Assembly: GCF_000346465.2 (NCBI RefSeq)
Contig: NC_034014.1
Location: forward strand, 7,131,079-7,195,078
DNA length: 64,000 bases
DNA from: Prunus persica
Lineage: Eukaryota; Streptophyta; Magnoliopsida; Rosales; Rosaceae
Direction: 5' to 3'
Positions 32,849-46,066 of the stretch are shown here, piece after piece (position 1 is the stretch's first letter; each line of letters starts with the position of its first letter). The notes below the pieces were generated by a model. That model was not told the origin of the DNA, ran no database searches, and worked only from the letters and a program-made list of their open reading frames with translations. The position numbers and the translations under genes were made by a program.

Positions 32849-35800
32849 CTAAGCAAATATGCTCAAAGGACCAGTCTTATTTGTTGCGCTGAGTCCATTT
32901 TCCGCATTTTGCATCCCTCGAATCCACGTCCTGCAAAACAGTTTTTCAAGTTTCATGTTAAATCAATATCCACGTAGGAAGCTCTTCTCATATATTCAAC
33001 ATTAGATTGGAAAGTTTCTCCATATGTTTGGAAGAGAAATGAATGCATTGGAAGAGAGATCCATATATATATCTATTAAGCGTGAGATCATTTTTTTCAC
33101 TTACCTGCCAATACTTTCATCGGTTGGATGTGTTAGAATAGTCAGTCTTTTTGCTTTTTTCATAAAATCACTGCATTGCCAACAAAAGGAGAGAGAAAAG
33201 AAAAGCGAATAAATATATCGCTGATGAAACCAAATTCACCTGAAATGGGAGTTAAGACTCCATGCAGAGTTCAAAATTCATAGACAATAGTTAAGAAAAG
33301 AAAGATATAACATAATAAATGATACCTGAATGGTTCAACTCCAGTTTGTTTAACAGCACCTGTCACATCCCGGTAAAGAACATGGCTCAGCATCTGTGGT
33401 TTTTCTATTCCAAACATGTTGGCCAGCCTCCTGTACAGCTCTTCATAAGAGCCAAGAACCGAGAGGTCCAGAGTCCGTCCCACATCCTCTGACTCCATGA
33501 AAACCTTGCAATGACCGGTTTCCAGGTCAAAGTCAGAACCTTGAAAATCCTTATTCCATGGAAACCCAGCATTAGAGGATTTTTCTAGTGAAACTTGCAT
33601 CCCATGTGCAGATTTTGAACCATCAGAAAGAAACTTTGTTCTATCTTGGTTCCCATCTTTTGAATCTTTCCCAGTAAGAAGTTGTGAAACTGCATCACTG
33701 GAACAGCTCCGAGAAATCTGCTGCTCGGTAAGTATTGGTTGACCAAAGAGTAAAAACTGGTGTTTCTTCACATTATCAGATTTCTCCGAGTTCTGACTAG
33801 AATTCCCCATTGTCAGCAAGCAAGAAAGGTTTTCATTGCTGCTTGTATGGCCTGCTCTAATGCCACTGGAGATTCTAGAATTTTGATCGAACCGCTGGAA
33901 ACTGGATTGGAACAGCCCCGACTGCAGTTTGTTGTTAACGTGGAGATCTGATAAAGATATTCTAAATTGAGCATGCCTGGCTCCCTGTATGCCTGCAGGA
34001 GTGTTGTCAGGTAGACAACACAAGGGGCTGCTGGGCCCGAGGGGGTTGCCTGAAAATGATGGCAATGTTAATTGCCCATCAAGAGTAAAGTCTGGTTGCG
34101 GGAGACGCAACTTCTTTCTTGGTGGTGAAAAGGGTGACATGTGGATCATGGGAAAATTTGATACCAGTTCAATCAACCATGGGCTGACACACTTCACATT
34201 CTGTAACAAATCTGGCTCATCCCACGTCACCTGTAATATGGTGATTTGTCAATAGATGTAAATGGGAAGTGATGCACAGCAGGATCAAATGAGGTTGCAC
34301 TTTTTAAACAGACTACAAATAGGACATAATTGCAACATATTCATCAATAGAAGGGAACATACAAAAAAATTGAGTCTATAGTTAAACAGTTTGGCTGTAC
34401 TAAAGAACAGTGTTAATATTGTCTTTCCATGTAGAGTTCATAAATTTTCTTATAACATAACTTACAATTCTTCCTGCGCAAAGTAAGACCGATGGGATGA
34501 GTTTGGCTTAAGAATGATGATAACATTCTTATCAACTAAGAGGACTGGACATGATGTGTTCTGTTTAGAATATTTAGGAACTTCAGCAGAAAGGCTGAAA
34601 TGTTCCACAACTAAAACAATATAGATTCTCTAATGTTATGTCCCACACTACTATGAATGACCATATCGAATCATGGCAGCATGTGAGCTCCATGAAAGTC
34701 ATGTCAGACACCTGTTCTAACAGCAACAGAAGTTTGGTGCTTCAGACCGCATTTACAGCCCAAGCACACAAGGATGGTGGCCGACGAACATAAAGGAAGC
34801 AAGAACCGCAGCAATTCGCCAAAATAAGATGGGGGAGATGAAAAACTGTGAATTTGGCATGTTGTAAATCATTTTTGTCTTAGCCATGCAAATGGGTCAA
34901 AAAGCTAAAAACACTCTGATTCACTCAAAAACATTTCAGCACATCTAACCAAATGAGAAGAGCCAAAACCTCGAGACCTCGGATTCAAGAATTTTCACAA
35001 ACTGATACAAGGCAAAAGATGCAAGACATGACATGATATGAGGGAAGAGAAATCTGATTGTTCTCTCCCTAGTCCCTACCAACAAACCAAACAGGACAAC
35101 ATGCAAGAACAGCCCCAAGAACACAACCTCAGAAAATAAATAAATAAATAAATAAAAATATAGACAACAAAATTCCAAAAACGAAGTAAAATTTGAGCAC
35201 CAAATCACAGAACAATACAATACCTGTAGAAGTCTCCAAGGGGAATTGGGCCAGCGAATTGGGTCAGAAACCTGAACAGAAGCAATTGTACCCATGAACC
35301 AGCTGATCCTAGATGAGTCCTCAGTCTCAAACGCCATCTTGAACCTCATTCCTGAGCACCACTGCACCCTCATCGCCGCCCTCACCGCCGAGGCCTTAAC
35401 GCAAAACTCCGGCGTGCTGGCCCTCGGATAATAAACCACCTCAAACGCCTGCCCATTTGCCGCCATAGTTGCAGCTTCAACAACACTTTCAGGCCTCACT
35501 CTCCCCTTCCCTCTCAAATTCCCATTGGGACTCAAATTCCCACCCCCGTTTCTCACCATCTTGTTCTCCTCCTCTCTCAAAAACACAGAGAACCCACCAT
35601 ATGGAAGAACACAAGCTCCAGAGCCTCCTCCATGGCTGTTGTTCCACCCAGATGCCAATTCAGGCCCACCAGCGCCATCCAATCCTCTCTTGGCTCGCCT
35701 AATCCCGACACAAAGATCACCATTTTCAGCTCTCAAGAACACAATCGAGTCGCCAGCCACCAACTTCTTCTGGTTCACAAATGTGCTCCACCCAGTGGTC

Positions 35801-36330
35801 AACAAATGGCGCCTGGGCGTGCCTCTGTAAATGTGCCTGAACTTCCATATCTCGCTATGAACGTCCTTAGCAATCACGGTCTGGACCGGCGGGTCGGCCG
35901 AGTAATCCAATCGAGGAAAAATGGTTTCAGCGCAGTACCTGGGTACAGAGAACCCACCGCCATTGTTAGCGTCCGATTGGGTCAGAGTCTTAGCGAAAGA
36001 TGCTGGCTTTTCTTGATTTTCAGACCCATCAGCCTCCATGGAGTCTTCATCCGAGGCATAAGGCTCGTTGTTTTCAATTGGGTTTAGCTTAATCTTGGCG
36101 AAGACCTCGTCGGTTTCTGGGTCCGCCATGAATTTGATGGAGGCCACTCTACAGAGAATGAGAGATGGGATTCTGAGGGAGGCTGATGAGAAATCGACAT
36201 GGGCTTGAGCGTGCTCTGCGTGGCCTTGTGGAAAGTAGAAGACTTTTGAGTTCACCGGAGGCATGTGGACCATGCCTCCGGCACAGGCGTGCCATAGCTG
36301 AGGATCCAAGCTTCTCTCTGAGTCTCTCAT
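32849..36330 (-). CDS. ARF16: Auxin response factor, class C (ARF16/ARF10 type)
   Basis: Four exons on the minus strand: 36330-35224, 34230-33326, 33170-33105 and 32930-32849 (TAG 32849-32851). Phases join, giving 719 aa. Domains: an N-terminal region with LDPQLWHACAGGMVHMPPVN (residues 7-26); a B3 DNA-binding domain at about 111-213 (SFAKTLTQSDANNGGGFSVP, RHIYRGTPRRHLLTTGWSTF); the Auxin_resp domain at about 295-385 (AFEVVYYPRASTPEFCVKAS, ending SPWRLLQ); a serine-rich middle region; and a C-terminal PB1 domain (GHCKVFMESEDVGRTLDLSV, GSYEELYRRLANMFGIEK). It binds AuxRE promoter sites and acts as an auxin-response repressor in the nucleus. MPPVNSKVFYFPQGHAEHAQ and PPRKKLRLPQPD favour ARF16, while the end KTGPLSIFA recalls ARF10. 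The B3 reading frame runs into intron 1, so an intron-retained form would truncate the protein. miR160 regulation is shown by the site in exon 2. Confidence 0.95.
33974..33994 (-). promoter_or_regulatory. miR160 target site in ARF exon 2
   Basis: The plus strand from 33974 to 33993 reads as the first 20 bases of miR160 (TGCCTGGCTCCC at its start), so the minus-strand mRNA is fully complementary over these positions; only the last base (33994) differs from the usual miR160 sequence. It encodes AGIQGARH, the conserved site location in ARF10/16/17. Cleavage at this site is established for the family. Confidence 0.95.
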
Positions 36331-36932
36331 GGTTTTGGGTCAATTTCAAAAGGTACCCGGATGAAGAAAAACAGTGAGTGTTTTGGGGTTTTTTTGTTTT
36401 CTGGTTTTGGTGGTTGTTGTTGTTGTTGTTGTTGTTAGAATGTTGCTGTTGGTTCAAGGCAATAAAGGCTTCAACTTCATGGTAACGAAGAAGAAAAGGG
36501 AAAAAGCTTTGCACTTTTTTGAGAGAGCTTTTGCTGATTCAGTGAGTAAATGCTGTGAGCAAGAAAAACAAAGATCCCAAAATGAGTTAATACAAAAACA
36601 AAGTGAATAAAAAGTGGACCTCTAACAATCACGGCATTAAATTCGCAGTTTTTACCTTTGTTGGGTACAACAAAATCGTCACAATAAAAAATAATTGTAC
36701 CAAATAGGAGTGTCGAGTGTGTGTGGGGTTCACTTTTTTACTCCAATTCTTTCATCTCTGTCTTTGCTTGCTTTAGCCCCTTCCCTTCTTCTTGTTTCAC
36801 TTCAATGTAACACACAGGAATCAGAGAGAGAATGACTGTTTAGATTCTCTCACTACCCAGTAGCCATCTGCTTTTTCTCACTGTGAATTAGCTACATTAC
36901 TTTAAAAAGCTCCAAGCTTTAATAAGATCAGG

Positions 36933-36981
<49 letters not shown>

Positions 36982-37611
36982 ACCGTGTCTCTCTCACCTG
37001 AATTTTTCCTCCTTATCTTCGTTTTTGTCGTTCATATATTCATTCAGATGTAATCAGATCTGAAGACATGGAGGTTTTCTCTCTCCAGAACCGAAACAAA
37101 ACAAATCTTTAAACCAATAAGATTAATGGGTTTTTCTTTTTCTTCTTGAAATTTAACAAATCAAATCAAAGAATTAGCGATAAAATGAGAAAATATCGCG
37201 AGTGAAACTAAGTAACCAGTAACTAGAACTTGGACTGGCTCCGAAATCAGAGCAGTCAAAAAGACAAACTTTAACTCAACCTCGAGTTAAACTTGACTCT
37301 TCTTTGATTTTCCCTTGGTTAACGGTTAACTAGCTCGTAGGATTAGTACCAACCTTTGGGGGATTTTGTGCACTCCATCTCGCGGGAGCGTGACGGAAGT
37401 GGCACGCGCATGGTTAATGGGAAAATGAGGAACACGCGCAGGAGGGAGCGTAGGGGAGTGTTTGGTGGGGAAGTGGGGGTCCGCGATGTTTTGGTCGGGG
37501 CCGGTGAAGGGGGTGTGATAGGTAAAGGAGCGTTGGTAAAAAGGGTGAAATTGTAAAAGAGATGAGAAGCGGTTGCTTTGTGTGGAGACTCGGGAGGAGT
37601 GGTAGTAGGGT
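36331..37611 (-). promoter_or_regulatory. 5' UTR and promoter region of the ARF gene
   Basis: Contains a (GTT)n tract at about 36413-36436, which is (CAA)n in the transcript, and a (CT)n tract of about 39 bases at 36936-36974. Both are typical of long plant ARF leaders. Exact transcription start is not determinable from sequence alone. Overlapping open frames here are by-products of the repeats. Confidence 0.5.
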
Positions 37612-37660
37612 GTATACACTCTTCTCTCTTCTCTTCCTGACAAGAGAGAAGAGTGTATAC
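37612..37660. repeat. Perfect 19-bp inverted repeat upstream of ARF
   Basis: GTATACACTCTTCTCTCTT (37612-37630) is exactly complementary to 37642-37660, with an 11-nt loop. It lies about 1.3 kb upstream of the ARF ATG. It could form a short hairpin RNA if transcribed. Confidence 0.85.
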
Positions 37661-38375
37661 GCTCGCTCACACAGTAAGTGTGTATGTTCACTTATTAGTA
37701 GGAAGGAATCGCTCTGAAAATTATTGATGTATTATTATAAGTCTGCACAAATTGTAATGTTCGACACTTCTCTTTTGCTCATATGCACTTCAAACTATAT
37801 AGTTTACAGTTCATTTTTTGCATTCAGAGAATAAATAAATGAGCCTAAAATAATAGTGTTCAAATCATTGTCCACTATAAATTTGTACTGGATTTAGGGT
37901 TCACAACTTAGGATTTAAAGGTTTAATTGTAAATGTGTTATAATTTGGTTGGATTCATAATATTGTATTAGCATGTTACACAACGATGTTAGAGTCTTAC
38001 CAAAAAATTACTCTCACGTTAAGTTTTTCTGTTTCTAGTTAAGGAACTTTACACAAGTGTTTTTCTAAAACATAAATTTATTTATTTTTCTTCGTACAAC
38101 TTCTCAAATATTTCTCACCGAAAAAACATCTCAAATCATTTTTCTTTGTTTTTTGGATACAACTTCTCAAAATATTCAAGGCCTGAGTAGAAGCCAAAAG
38201 TGATGGTCATGAGCTACAAGACGAAAACGGCAAATTGAGGAAAAACACCAACTACTTTTCAAAAGATTTGTCAACATTACCTAAGCATAACTTTAGACGG
38301 AGACTAGAGAATCTCAATATGTCACAACCATTTCACAAAGTTATGTCTTTACTTAACAATGTTTTTTTTATTTTA

Positions 38376-38663
38376 TCTATATATATAAAGCAAAAGGCAG
38401 AGAATGGTGAAACATTCAAAATACCAGAAAATGCTCTTGGTTAATGCAAACATTAAGAATTCAAATTATTAATTAAATGGGGATAATATGGTAAATTTAC
38501 ACTTTTTCATATTTAAAAAAATTAAAAGAAAAAGAAAAAGCAGATAATGGATCCTATTTTTATGGAACACAACTACTCATTATCTTTTTTAATTCTAAAA
38601 TAAATTTACTTATTTTTTTAAAAAAACCTCTCGCAAGCGCGGAAGCGCGTGCAGAGAAGCTAG
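38376..38663 (+). mobile_element. Non-autonomous Helitron, copy 2
   Basis: It starts TCTATATATATAAAGCAAAA and ends GAAGCTAG, preceded by a hairpin-forming CAAGCGCGGAAGCGCGTG. It is inserted between A (38375) and T (38664). It aligns along its whole length with the copy at 27715-28006 (for example GGCAGAGAATGGTGAAACAT, AATGGATCCTATTTTTATGG). Length 288 bp. Confidence 0.92.
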
Positions 38664-41600
38664 TATATATAGTATGTTTACTTATTTGTTTAAATAAAAA
38701 TAAATTTAACACTTTGGTAGATTTTAGGTCAAATCAACTGTTTCCAATTTACTTTTAATCTTCATGATACTGAAATTGCGTCTACATTTAAAATTCTTTC
38801 GTTATAAATGGTCATTTAAAACATCTTTCAAACCCTAATAAATTCTAATCGTGTAAGAGTAGAAAGTTAACTCTTCAATTCCAAAACTATATAGATAGTT
38901 TTGAATGTAAAATATATTGTGAAAGAAAACACATTATTAGTAAAAATGTTTTTGACATTTATCATATTTTTATTAATAAGTAACAACATCAAATCTGTTA
39001 CGGAAAATCCCTCTTTTGTGAAATGGTTGAAAGCTTTTGGTGAAGTAACAGGAACAACATCAATCCCGACAGATAACATCAAGCCAATGAGGCCTCTTAA
39101 AGAATGTCATAATTGTTACATTATTAATGAAAAAGGAGGAAAGAAAGAGGCCCCCTCTTAGCCTCTAGGCATGCTTTAGGCATTCTTTTTTACCTTTTAG
39201 TTTAAGCCTATAAAGCCAAGGCTTGTTGCATCAATTGCCAATCCCATAGAGAAATCAAATTAAATCAATTTAATTTAATTTAAATTAATCGGTTGGGCAA
39301 GCATATGAGAATTGATACCAAAAACACAAGGTTGAGACAAGAAATAAATGACGTGACCTTGCAATTAAATTTAGCATGTCTATATATATGAAATTAGGTG
39401 GTTTTTCTAACCATTTCTTATCTTATGCTTAGGCCAACATCCTTGGTCCAATTAACGTACAAATTTGCCGTCTCCATAATCATGCCAACCAACCCTATTA
39501 TGTGTGGGGTCTCATCAACCTCTGGTTTTGTTTGCTTCCCTTGAAACTCTTTTACTCTCTGTGGTCCTTTAGAATTGGACCCTTTTTTGGTTTTTTGGAT
39601 GAGAAAATCAACTTTGGCTGCCGACGCTAGCTACTGCCCAAATCTCTTTAAAGAGAGCTCTTAAAAGTATTTCATCGTCAAATAAACAGTCTGACATGTT
39701 ATTTTATATGTTTATTCAAGTTACGTGTTTAAATAATATTAACGTCACATATCAGGAAACATAAATTAAATTGTATGTCGCGTATCTTGTTTATGAGTCC
39801 CAAAATGACATGTACAAGTGGCGTTTTATTAGTGATGAACTCAAACCAAGGTATGTGAGAAAAAGGAAAAGTTTGGTCCATGTAGTTGTTGGTAGGGTAT
39901 TGCACCATGTGAAGAAGGCCAAGGATCGATACATGCAAAGCTAGTCAATTATCAAACAGTTTGGTCCCTGTAATTTCTTGTTTGTTCCAACTCCTACAAG
40001 GCCAATGGAAGGTCCAATATTAAAGCTATTAGATGAGCTGGAAAAAGTAGCAAACAATCACACCATTCAATCCAATTTAATTCGATCCAAGCTGCATTTA
40101 TATTTTATATCATGTTTCAAAAATCCCAAAGCAGCATACCTTTATGCTACTTCCACAATTTCCATTTTTGTTCTCTTCCCCCACACACACTAAATGCTTG
40201 AAGAATAAACGAAAACGAAAGAGAAAAAAAAAAAATCACCCAACGACATCTTTGTGTTTGGTTGGCCTCCTTAAAACGACAACCCAACTGACGCTACTGC
40301 CGGTTAGACTGTCATTGTTCAAACAAAAAATAAAAAAAAGAGATTAAAATAATAATAAAACCAGTGGGGACAAGACAAGTCCTGTCTTCTACGGGCCTTC
40401 GCTAAAGTGCGCCGTGGCGCGCATTCAACCACAGACCAACTTTCCCTTCTGCGTAAGGCGGAGGAGCGAGAGAAGGAGAGTTGGACAGCTAGAGACAGAC
40501 AACCCATGAGGACGGATGATGAGAGAGAGAGAGAGGTCGTACGAGTTTTGACCTGAGGAGGAGGAGGATTATGCTGACATGTCACTGCCACATCTGTAGA
40601 TTTTTAATGCACTGGAGGATTATGGGGCCCACTCCGTGCGACAGTCCACGAAATCTCTGTCGTTTTGGGGTTTCTGAGTTCATCGCGAAGAAACTCTCCT
40701 TAAGTCGACTCGGTGTTTATAAAAGGGCGGATCTCGTGACACGTGTACGTGCAGGATCGGGGAGAGCTGAAAAGGGACCATACACCACCCGACAATTATC
40801 TGAAAACACATCGTTTCAAAGCTGTGACGTGGGCCCGTAACTTTCTTTCTTTCTTTCTTTTTTTCTTTTTACTTAGAAGAATGTCGGGCTCACACTCATA
40901 TCATATATATGACGCAACCCAACTAAAACCCAAGAGATGTATTATTAGTTGTTAACCTTCAATTTGAGTTTCCTTTAACCATATTCAAACATGACCAAAT
41001 TTGGAGCTGGATTGAATTTTTAGCATCCCCCATTTTACTTAAACACACATTTTTTACATCCACAAATAAGAAAATGCTAAGAGTCATACGCCACTCGAGC
41101 GAGAGCAACTCCCAACCGTCCATACATTACTTTTAACCATCCAAACATATCCAATTTTTTAGTTGGATTGAATGTTTAGCATACCTAACCCCAAATTGTA
41201 CTTAATGAAACATAGAATATTATGTATAATTCACAAATGAGAAATGTAAATAACAATCGCTCTTTCGTGCGCAAGCCACTATCCCAAACACAATTCCACA
41301 AAAAATTGGCCCTGAAGTATTATATCCATGGAAAAAAAAAGGGTCAAGTTGACATAAATCTTGATATCAATGCTCATCCTCGGACTATGAGTCACAATTT
41401 TTTTTTTGAGATTTTTCACACACACACACACGACTAAAGTGCCATAAAATTTAAACTTGAGACCGTTAGTCTATTGAGTTAGACACCATTTGCATGAGTT
41501 ACAAATTAAAACCCTCCTTTTGTAGGTACAATTACCAGAGCGTTGTGTAAAAAGTGAATACAAATTGGGCCTAAAAGGATAAAAGTGTTCCAACTGGAGA

Positions 41601-44600
41601 AATAATGTTCAATTTTCTGGTGAAAAGTCTTGGACAAAAGTATTTAAATGGCACAACTCAAAGAGCGCAGAGAGGTTGCTTCCTTTGTTTGTTATGGTTG
41701 GTTTGGTTTGGCTGAGTTTAGGGTGGTGACCATTTTCAGCAAGTGGTGGTGTGATGGAGGAGGGACCATTGTCCATTGTACCAGAGATTGGTACATTGGC
41801 TATGCAGCAGCAGGAGATAAGAATCTGACTAATAAGAGAGATACAAAAGTAGCAAAAAGCTTTCAAGAGAGTCAACCGAAGATCCAATCCAATTCAATCC
41901 CATTCAATAGTTAATGGTTGCATGTGAACATCGTGCTCCAGTTGATTGCTAGGTTGAGCCCAACACTCACATTTTGCTTACAAGTTTTTTTTGTATCCGC
42001 ATGTAATTTGCGTTGCGCGAGTGCTAACTGGCATAATAAATTCAATTAAAGAATGACGTGTTTAAGAAAAACAAACATATCATAAAATTTGTATACATAT
42101 CATATCACTCAGTGTTTAAGCTTTGATCTCGCACCATCACACGTATATTTGACGATGAGGAAGTTTAATGAACAAATTTAATAACTCTAGGATTATGATT
42201 TTATTATGTACATAGTATACAAACACAAGTATGTCAACACACAACCAGCCAAGGGCCGTGTGGCCGCTGCCTCCCTTTTGTCATCTGTGTTGGACTCTTT
42301 CTTATACCCTTTCGTTGAAAGTTGGAACTCTCTAATATTCATAATTAATGTGTTTTTATTTTTATTTTAATATCATCATTTTTATGTTTTTCTGTGTGTG
42401 TTTCCGACATCTCATTGTGCTTGCTTAATGTTGAAAGTTTATATTTTATTTTATAGAAGTGATATTAGAGAGGAGGGAATCGAAATTAGAACATCATGTG
42501 CGGAGATAAATACTCTTAATCATTTAAACTACAAGCCCTTTACTAATGCCCAATGCTCTCTAGTCGCACTATTTTATTCATCCTATGTTTGCATCCTTTT
42601 GGTTTCTGACCCCTTGAAACTTTCTTTAGTGTCACTAAAAATTTAAACACAAATACATTAGTTTATGTTGCTTTTGATTGCAAGGAGAATTTGGATTTCT
42701 TCAGCTAGCTTTATGTCATTGGACCTATAAAGGCTTACACACTAAATAAATATTATTTATTACATTGCCGATTTTACAAGAAAAAGGTCAAAAAAGAAAC
42801 AAAACAAGAAGCAAAATCACATGCTAAATGGATCCTAAGGGTTGACCCCAATACACATGCTTGGGATCATTCACTCTCTTTTCATTATCTACACGCCTAT
42901 TATACTTTACTATTGTCTATCTCATTTCTCCCTCTAAAACTTAGTGGGTTGATTCTTGGCCCATGCCCTTAATGTAAGGCCCAGCCCATTATAAACCTAT
43001 GGTATTCTATTTCTAATCAGTGATCAACTCTAGTACGTTGTTTTTAAACCCTGAGGCTTTAGGCTCGCCTTTCTCTCTTTCAATATCGTTTGTATTAAAA
43101 AATAAAAGCTATTCTAAATATTCTTCAATAGGCTGCCGCATAGGATAATTATTTCACGACTTAGTAAAGAAACCCAAGGCGAAATCCTTCAAAATTTGAA
43201 AAGGAAGTAACTTGTAAATACAAAAATTCTTGTGTGCAACAGTAATAGCATGTGGCAAAATTGGAAGAGAATACTAAGTACACAATAATTTCTCTCTAAA
43301 TAAACCTCTTTCTTTTTTCTCTCTAATCATCCTTTAATTTGAACCCAAAAAAAAAAACAAAAAAAAAAAACTCATCCTTTAATGGAATTATTTATGATAA
43401 AAAAGCACTGACATTTTACGCCCAATAAAACAAGGAAAGCAAAATACATGGGAACAAGTCTAGAAGCCAAAATATATGGGAAGCCTTGTTACCCCAAACT
43501 TAGAGTAGAAAGGAACAATCAAAACTTAAGACTATCATGAAAGTTAAAACAACTAAAACATAGAAGTAATCGAACAAGAAGCAAGTAAAACGAAGAATAA
43601 GAAGAACTGCACTCACATATAGTTAGGGCTGCAATAGTTCTTCAAGTGTGCGTACAAGGATTCTCAAATTTTTATCTGATATGGTTTTGCTTTTTAGGTT
43701 TATGTGGATTTGAGGGCATTTGAATCTTTTTATACGAGTTTTTGGTTATTTTTGAAAGTTTTTGAAAAAAACTAATATTTATGAAAATAAAGGGCAAATT
43801 TTAGCTATTGTTTATTTTATAAAAACTCGAAACTCATACACAGAGGAACCATGAGGGCTCGAACCCATAATCATTTTGAAGCAAACCAAAGACATGGATC
43901 AATTCAACTAGGTCCAAAGAGGTTGTTCGGTTGTTAAGAATAAGTTAAAAACTTAACATTCTAATTTAGAAACAACTTCTATGAGATGGGCCTCTAAATT
44001 TATACGTCTCTCTAGCTTTCTTATTTCCTTACAAAATTACATCCATACTAATAAAAATTGTTCATAAAGTAATTTCGTTTCAAAAAACTCACGTCACGTG
44101 ATGAGAGAGATGAATATCCAAAGTTATAAGAACATGACATTAAAGTATTTCTCAACAATTGCTGAGTTGATCTTAATATACATAGTTGTACTTGTACCAA
44201 TAATTCCATTTGCTGACTCAGGTCAATCTTGTTTGTTTTCAATCAAATTGGGTTAGCTATATAGAATTGGTACATCACAGCCACACATAGTGGTCAGTGG
44301 ATCACCTCAACTCAATAATGTGCACATGCAGCAGATGGCTTGAGTAAATGAGCTCATGATCATATAGATATGATATGAAAAATTGTATTGAAAATTAGCT
44401 CATCAAAGGTCAGTTGAAGACAAAATTGAGTCCTATATATATGTATATATATGTTCACCTTTTTTTTTTTTTTTTTGGTTTTGTTTGTATATATAAATTC
44501 AGATCTTGTTCTGTTTGGTGGCCTTCTAGGGAAATATCACGTGAGCCTTGGTGAATCTTTGGAGCCTTTTACCTCAACCATTCTCTAAAAATACATCAAG

Positions 44601-44611
44601 TCCACAACAAA
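38664..44611. other. Long gene-poor intergenic region
   Basis: About 6 kb of AT-rich DNA in which I find no supportable gene. Points noted: a TATA-like TTTATAAAAGGG at 40717-40728 followed by GACACGTGTACGTG (40738-40751) with no open frame to match; a (CTTT)n tract at 40840-40860; a SINE-like tRNA-related fragment near 41440-41500 (minus-strand sense); and a short frame at 41648-41914 of unknown nature. Confidence 0.45.
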
Positions 44612-44621
44612 AGCCCCATTA

Positions 44622-45204
44622 GTGGCAACGGGTCTAGCCTAGTGAAAAAAGCTTTGATTTGCAGACCAGTTATTTCAAGTTCGAACTCCAACTCGTTTGG
44701 TTTATGAGAAAGGAGACTTGAGAATGGGAAATCAATTGCTTTCTTATGTTTGGTAAGTCTAGGTATGAGAAATCATTGTCTGGCTCATGGAAAAGTAAGG
44801 GGGATAGTGAAGTCATCCTCCAAACTTGGGTTTTGTTTTCCCTCATGGGAAAGTTTGGGAAAATGAGCTAATATTAAATACATATTTTTTATGACCATTT
44901 TATCCCCATTAACAATTTAATATATCATTAAATGCATTCGTTTTTTTATTTGATTTAATATGGGTATAATTAAAAATTTATACAAACTTTGTTTTCCATT
45001 CCTACTCAAAACAAACATGGGAAAGAAAATAAAGTGATATTTTTCGGTTACTTTCCCAGCATTACCAAACGTGGGAAATGAATCTTCTATTCCCATTCCT
45101 TGGGGAATGAGATGAGAAATGATTTCCTCTCAAATTCATTCCATGAACCAAACGGGATGATGTGTGAGAAAATCACCCTCCCCAATATCGCTGGTAAAAA
45201 AAAC
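44622..45204 (+). mobile_element. tRNA-derived SINE with 10-bp target duplication, interrupted by a MITE
   Basis: AGCCCCATTA at 44612-44621 repeats at 45205-45214 after the tail GGTAAAAAAAAC. The left part carries pol III-type boxes (GGGTCTAGCCTAGTG, CAAGTTCGAACTCC); the right part carries CCCTCCCCAATATCGCTGG. This matches the SINE at 11439-11572. The middle (about 44690-45157) is a copy of the TTTGGTTCATGG MITE. Confidence 0.8.
44690..45157. mobile_element. Tourist-like MITE of the 'TTTGGTTCATGG' family, copy 3
   Basis: Termini CTCGTTTGGTTTATGAG and CCATGAACCAAACGGGA are inverted repeats. The interior is co-linear with 12712-13155 read in the opposite orientation (GAATGGGAAATCAATTG, TTTTTATTTGATTTAATATG). 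It is inserted inside a SINE. The exact ends and target duplication are uncertain. Confidence 0.72.
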
Positions 45205-45214
45205 AGCCCCATTA

Positions 45215-46066
45215 CTGTAAAAATACATCATATTATTCCTCTAAAACTAAAGTCTAGTCTCTTTCCTAAATTTAAATTGGACTTGTGTCCTCCCAAATCA
45301 TGAAAGAGTTTCTTTAGCTATTGTTTTTCTAGTAGTATTTGTTTTCTTTTTGGATTACTTCTATTGATTTATTGAGTTTTAGTAAATTTAATCCACCAAA
45401 ACAAGTTACACTATCTTTATTTTTAAGCCGGTGCTTATTATTATTTTTCTATCAAATTTCAGAATATCATGACTTTTATTCTACATACTAATTTTTAATA
45501 TAATTTGTACTTTTGTAAACATTCGTCTATCGAATGAGAGTACAAGACTAATTATGAATATCAAATAAGTTTTATGCAACAGAAATTGGATTTAAATTCT
45601 TGACAAACTCTTCATCATCTCTCTTCAGAATCTTATTTGCATATTTGTTGAACACTTCAACAAGAAATTTGAAGAATATAAAGTCTAATCAGTTTTTTTT
45701 TTGGGTTAAGAATTTTTCATCAAGCAAAATATCAGAGAATGGGAAATCAAACACAAGACGAGACCGCGAGTCCAGGGTAAATGCGCTACTACACTCTAAT
45801 TTTTGGTTTAGCATAAGATGCCTACAATTAAGGGTACTCTAATTTTTTCTCCTTCCTTCCCTTAAAATTTTTCCCTCGATGGAGGTAATGACTGCTCTGG
45901 ACCGATAGGGCAACGACCTCTTATTCCATCATGTACACAAAGAACATATAAAATAAATTATAAATAAAAGCAATAACACAGAGACAAGAAAGGTCTCTCA
46001 GCTAAGAGGACTGTTCTCATTTTCAAATATAATGAAAGAAATGACTACCCCTACTATATGAGTTTC
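45215..46066. other. Intergenic and GATA gene 3' region
   Basis: AT-rich with no gene until the GATA stop codon. The last 150-200 bases are probably GATA 3' UTR. Confidence 0.4.

Noticed and set aside
35469..36087. Plus-strand frames of 77-151 codons
   Set aside because: They are shadows of ARF exon 1, whose domains are unambiguous on the minus strand.
40717..40760. TATA box plus ABRE-like motifs as a promoter
   Set aside because: No credible coding region follows on either strand within 1 kb.
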